A stretch of DNA of 64,000 nucleotides, from positions 372,001 to 436,000 of the forward strand of contig NZ_CANMEU010000001.1 in NCBI RefSeq assembly GCF_947497045.1. Direction: 5' to 3'. Under the pieces are notes generated by a model. The model was not told the DNA's origin, made no database searches, and was given only the letters and a program-made list of their open reading frames with translations. The translations under genes and the position numbers were made by a program. This stretch comes from an uncultured Tateyamaria sp. Its GTDB lineage: Bacteria > Pseudomonadota > Alphaproteobacteria > Rhodobacterales > Rhodobacteraceae. How positions within the stretch are numbered: position 1 is the first letter of the stretch; every line of letters begins with the position of its first letter. Below, piece by piece: positions 60,810 to 64,000 of this stretch.

Positions 60810-62531
60810 CTACAAGAGTATCGAAATGATCGGCGGATAGATCAGCAGCACCGACAACGCGAGCAACTGGATACCGATAAAGGGCAGGAACCCTTTGAAG
60901 ATGTCCGTCAGGGTGATGTGTGACGGAGCCACGGATTTGAGGTAGAACGCCGCAGGACCAAAGGGTGGCGACAGAAAGCTGACCTGCATATTCATGCAGA
61001 ACACCACCCCAAACCAGATCGCCACGTGGCGCGGGTTCAAATCGCCGAACATCCCGATCTCGTCGATGGGCAGTTTCAGCACGATGGGCAGGAACACGGG
61101 AATGATCAGCAGCACGATGCCCACCCAGTCCATAAACGCCCCCATGAACAGCAGGATCAGCATCATCAGCCCGATGACCAGCATGGTTGGCAACTCGGAC
61201 CCGACGATGAAATCGGCCACGTATGTGGGGCCGCCAGCGATGGTATAGGCCCCGGCAAGGGCCGTCGCCCCGATAGTCACCCACACGATTGTGCCCGTGG
61301 ATTTAAGGGTTCGCATCAGCGAATCCCACACCAGTTCCACCGATGCTTCACCGCGCAGAACCGCGATCACAAAGACCGCCATGGCTCCCATGCCGGCCGC
61401 TTCGGTGATGCCCGTGATCCCGCCATAGATCGACCCCAACACAACCCCGATCACGACCATCGGTGGCACAAGCCCCTTACCCATTGACCAGCCGGTCGCG
61501 GTGCGCCCGCGCCCAAAGACAAAGACCGCCAACACCATGCAGATCACGAACAGGCCCGCGAAAATGCTGATATACTCCGCCGTGCCCCAGAACGCCGCAT
61601 CCCCTGTGTTGGCCGCATTCGATCCCGAGTATTCAAAGAACGCGGCACGCAGGAACAGCGCAGCGGTGAACCCGGCGACAACCACATTCATAAACGCCCC
61701 GAACAGGGCCCATTTCTCGCGCCCCCGAGGCTGGGCTTCCAAATCCGCCTTTTCCGCCAGCAGCGCCGTCTGTTCGGCTTTCTCGGCTTGGGTCATGCCA
61801 TTCACGCCCGCCAGTTCACCCAGCCGTTTTTCGATCCGCTCTTCGGGCAGGGGCGCATCCTCGGGCTTTAGCGTGGTGCGGATGATGATGTAGATGATGA
61901 TAAACGACGCAAGCATGAAACCGGGTATGAAAGCGGCCGTAAACAGCGCCTTGATCGAGGTTTCGGTTATCAACCCGTAGATTATCAGCACGATGGAAGG
62001 CGGGATCATGGTGCCAAGGCTCCCGCTCGCGCAGATCACCCCGATGGCGAGGTTCTGGTTATAGCCCAGACGCAGCATCTGCGGCAGCGCGATCAGACCC
62101 AAAAGCACGACTTCGCCCCCGATGATGCCCGACATCGCTGCCATGATAACGGCCATGATCGAGGTCACGATGGCAATGCCCCCACGGGTGCGGTTCAGCC
62201 AGACATTCAGCGATGTATACATCTCCTTGGCGATTCCCGAGCGTTCGAGCAGGGCAGCCATGAAGATAAACAGCGGAATGGATATGAGAACATAACTGGT
62301 TAAGACATCCCCGTATATACGTTGAGGCAGGATGTTGAGCGGACCTGTGCCCGGTCGCCCCGTGAGCAGCCCCTCGCCCCACAGCGTCGGGTTGAGCAGC
62401 AAGGCGGGCTCGAATTTCATCACCAGGACAACCACGGCCATGAAGGCCGAGGCAAATCCAAGCGGCATCCCGATGGCCAGCAGCAGGATCAGCCCCAGCA
62501 TCAGGACAAGTGAAATGGTTCCGACGTCCAT
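60810..62531 (-). CDS. dctM: TRAP transporter large permease (DctM family)
   Basis: A 573-aa inner-membrane protein with 12 or more helices, the ion-coupled channel of a TRAP importer. Typical DctM stretches are SIPLFIFMAALLERSG, GSLGTMIPPSIVLIIYG and GITEAAGMGAMAVF. Between the two halves is an acidic insert (about residues 220-290, KPEDAPLPEERIEKRLGELAG), longer than in classic DctM. It follows the small permease after 3 bases. Confidence 0.9.
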   Translation of the reverse strand: MDVGTISLVLMLGLILLLAIGMPLGFASAFMAVVVLVMKFEPALLLNPTLWGEGLLTGRPGTGPLNILPQRIYGDVLTSYVLISIPLFIFMAALLERSGIAKEMYTSLNVWLNRTRGGIAIVTSIMAVIMAAMSGIIGGEVVLLGLIALPQMLRLGYNQNLAIGVICASGSLGTMIPPSIVLIIYGLITETSIKALFTAAFIPGFMLASFIIIYIIIRTTLKPEDAPLPEERIEKRLGELAGVNGMTQAEKAEQTALLAEKADLEAQPRGREKWALFGAFMNVVVAGFTAALFLRAAFFEYSGSNAANTGDAAFWGTAEYISIFAGLFVICMVLAVFVFGRGRTATGWSMGKGLVPPMVVIGVVLGSIYGGITGITEAAGMGAMAVFVIAVLRGEASVELVWDSLMRTLKSTGTIVWVTIGATALAGAYTIAGGPTYVADFIVGSELPTMLVIGLMMLILLFMGAFMDWVGIVLLIIPVFLPIVLKLPIDEIGMFGDLNPRHVAIWFGVVFCMNMQVSFLSPPFGPAAFYLKSVAPSHITLTDIFKGFLPFIGIQLLALSVLLIYPPIISILL

Positions 62532-62534
62532 GGA

Positions 62535-63380
62535 TTACTTCCCTGCCACTTGCGCCTTGATGCGCTCAATTTCTTCTTCATCGAGGTCTTCGCCACCGTA
62601 GTGGACCTCTTCCTTGTTCCAGTCCGAGATCAGGTTGACGACGGCCTGCAAGGCGACAAGCGAGACGATCAACAGCACCATCGGCTTCATGGTCGCGGGA
62701 ATGGGCGGATCAAAGGCGGTGCCGAACGTCTCCCACCGATAGAACTTGTCAAAGGCTTCGCCATAGCCGCCATAGACGAGGAAAAAGGCGAATACGACAA
62801 TCAGTGCGGTCGAGATCGTATCGAATATCCGCTGTAGCCAGCGCGGTACGGCATCATAAAGCAGGACAATCCGGATGTGGCTGCGTTGCTGCATAGCGTA
62901 AAGGCCCGCACACAGAAAGACGAACCCGGCGAGCCACAGCGACATCTCATTCGCCCACAGCGTCGGGGCTTCGAACACGTAGCGCAGCAACACCTCATAC
63001 AGCATCACGCCCGTAAGGATCACGATCAGCATCATGGTGACGCGACCGATGAAGACGGCCAGACGGTCCGCAGGTTTCCAGCTTTCAAACTCCATCCCCG
63101 CGCGGCGCACGGTGCGCACGCCAACGATTGCGAACACGGGAATTCCGATCAGCGCCAGCCAATCGACCACATCAGAAAAGCCACCAAACAGGCCACCAAG
63201 GCCGGGCGAGACATCGACCCGGTTGAACAGAGCCGACAGCTTGTCAAATTGCGAAGGGTCGTCGGGGGGATAAAAATCGAGGGTGAAGGCGGGCATATGC
63301 CAGACCACCCAACCGCCGCACAGGATAAAGGCGAGTGGCACAAGCCATTCGACCAGAGTGCCAGAGCGCACCTGCTGCAT
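62535..63380 (-). CDS. dctQ: TRAP transporter small permease (DctQ family), long form
   Basis: A 281-aa protein. Four main helices in the C-terminal two-thirds with LRYVFEAPTLWANEMSLWL form the DctQ core. An extra helix near the N-terminus (WLVPLAFILCGGWVVWHM) and an additional loop make it longer than the usual 160-200 aa. Met at 63380 with a G-rich Shine-Dalgarno is preferred over the TTG at 63440. Works with dctM and the binding protein upstream. Confidence 0.83.
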   Translation of the reverse strand: MQQVRSGTLVEWLVPLAFILCGGWVVWHMPAFTLDFYPPDDPSQFDKLSALFNRVDVSPGLGGLFGGFSDVVDWLALIGIPVFAIVGVRTVRRAGMEFESWKPADRLAVFIGRVTMMLIVILTGVMLYEVLLRYVFEAPTLWANEMSLWLAGFVFLCAGLYAMQQRSHIRIVLLYDAVPRWLQRIFDTISTALIVVFAFFLVYGGYGEAFDKFYRWETFGTAFDPPIPATMKPMVLLIVSLVALQAVVNLISDWNKEEVHYGGEDLDEEEIERIKAQVAGK

Positions 63381-63476
63381 CACATCGTCCCCCTGTCCGT
63401 AAATACGCCCGGTCGCAGGATATATCCGTGCTTTGGGCAAAGTGAGGTCGCGCAGCGTGGCGCGACCCCGGATCGT

Positions 63477-64000
63477 TTACTTGGACACAAGGCCCAGCTG
63501 GGTGAGATAGCTCAGGTGCGCATCAACCAGCGCCTTGGCTTCCGGCGTGTCCGCAAACTCAGGCCATGTGGCCTGGGCCGCATCGCGGAACTTCTGAAGC
63601 TCCTCAGGGGCCCACTGAGACAGGGTCACACCATCTGCGCGCAGTTGGGCAGCCGCTTCGGCGTTCTTCTTCTCGAACGTCAGGGCGGTGCGCAGTGCGA
63701 GGGCTTCCATGGCGACCTTCATAATGGCCTGGTGCGCTTCGGGCATCGCGTCAAACACGGCCTTGTTGCACGCCAGGTGATCCGAAGGCATCGAGTGGAA
63801 GCCGGGGAAGTTGGCGTATTTCACGATGTCATAAAGACCAAGGCCCACATTGTTGGCCAGACCGGATGCGTCCGCACCATCGATGATACCCGTTTCAAGC
63901 GCGGTAAAGATCTCGGTGAAGTCCATCACGATGGGCGAGGCACCAAGCTTCTCAAAGATCTTGGTTTCCATTCCCGGAGGCGAACGGAATTTCCAGTCCT
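63477..64000 (-). CDS. dctP: TRAP substrate-binding protein (DctP family), 3' part
   Basis: The C-terminal 170 or so residues of a periplasmic TRAP binding protein; the gene runs off the right edge of the window. DWKFRSPPGMETKIFEKLGASP, then FTEIFTALETGIIDGADAS (the family's substrate and export-type helix) and HLACNKAVFDAMPEAHQAIM are characteristic. By neighbourhood the ligand is a hexuronate or aldonate. It heads the operon with dctQ, dctM and the sugar-acid enzymes. Confidence 0.88.
   Translation of the reverse strand, partial: DWKFRSPPGMETKIFEKLGASPIVMDFTEIFTALETGIIDGADASGLANNVGLGLYDIVKYANFPGFHSMPSDHLACNKAVFDAMPEAHQAIMKVAMEALALRTALTFEKKNAEAAAQLRADGVTLSQWAPEELQKFRDAAQATWPEFADTPEAKALVDAHLSYLTQLGLVSK

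Noticed and set aside
1-64000. CRISPR arrays and rRNA genes
   Set aside because: I looked for regularly spaced direct repeats and conserved rRNA stretches and saw none; the only tRNA-like matches are the intact tRNA-Arg and its two partial att copies.

Overview
The window looks like a piece of a Rhodobacterales (Roseobacter-group) alphaproteobacterial genome. The indications are a RepC replication protein of the repABC type, TRAP transporters, a full hexuronate catabolism cluster, GC-rich coding DNA, and tightly packed operons with many 4-base ATGA overlaps. The taxonomic call is an inference from gene content.

Layout. Positions 1-3 kb hold a nucleotide-sugar dehydrogenase, a decayed IS3-type transposase tail and a soluble histidine-kinase-like protein. 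From about 3.5 to 39.0 kb there is a tandem pile-up of integrative mobilizable elements (IMEs) at the 3' end of a tRNA-Arg(CCT) gene (38937-39013, minus strand). Three att-like copies of the tRNA 3' end lie in the same orientation: 6156-6170 (15 bp remnant), 27011-27057 (47 bp, one mismatch) and the intact tRNA. They bound IME-A (about 6.16-27.06 kb; repC, MobV relaxase, hipBA, ParA-like, phosphoesterases, resolvase, a methylase/HEPN/helicase/GIY-YIG operon, XRE, excisionase-like genes, integrase) and IME-B (about 27.06-38.98 kb; integrase, excisionase-like, XRE, HNH nuclease, SIR2-NTPase, higBA, hypotheticals, mobABCD, winged-helix gene). Left of 6156 lies the right end of a third, decayed IME-B-like element, here called relic C. 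It carries a HAS-barrel nuclease, a second higBA and a winged-helix/TIR chimera.

Each element carries predicted defence or stabilisation cargo. The most interesting are: (i) a 333-aa protein joining a HerA-type HAS-barrel to a PD-(D/E)XK nuclease with no HerA ATPase, sitting in the same pre-higBA slot that a SIR2-NTPase-helical-repeat protein occupies in IME-B; (ii) a translationally coupled minus-strand operon XRE - DNA methylase - HEPN protein - SF2 helicase - GIY-YIG nuclease, followed by an unrecognised 553-aa protein; (iii) a winged-helix protein fused to an N-terminally truncated TIR domain, apparently born by deletion.

From 39.1 kb on, the DNA is ordinary chromosome-type metabolism. 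It starts with a LacI-family regulator and a YcaQ-type glycosylase, then pxpBCA for 5-oxoproline. A pair of Rieske-fused enzymes follows (Rieske + glutamate-synthase-like FMN domain; Rieske + ThDP enzyme). Next is a minus-strand operon of four Gfo/Idh/MocA oxidoreductases plus mannonate dehydratase (uxuA), and divergent uxaC-uxuB. The window ends with a long minus-strand operon: TRAP transporter - UxaA-type dehydratase - PhyH-type oxygenase - hydroxyisobutyrate-dehydrogenase-like reductase - EamA transporter - KDG kinase (kdgK). Together these encode uptake and conversion of hexuronates and related sugar acids to 2-keto-3-deoxy-6-phosphogluconate; no KDPG aldolase is in the window. All functional calls rest on reading motifs and domain order; no database search was run.
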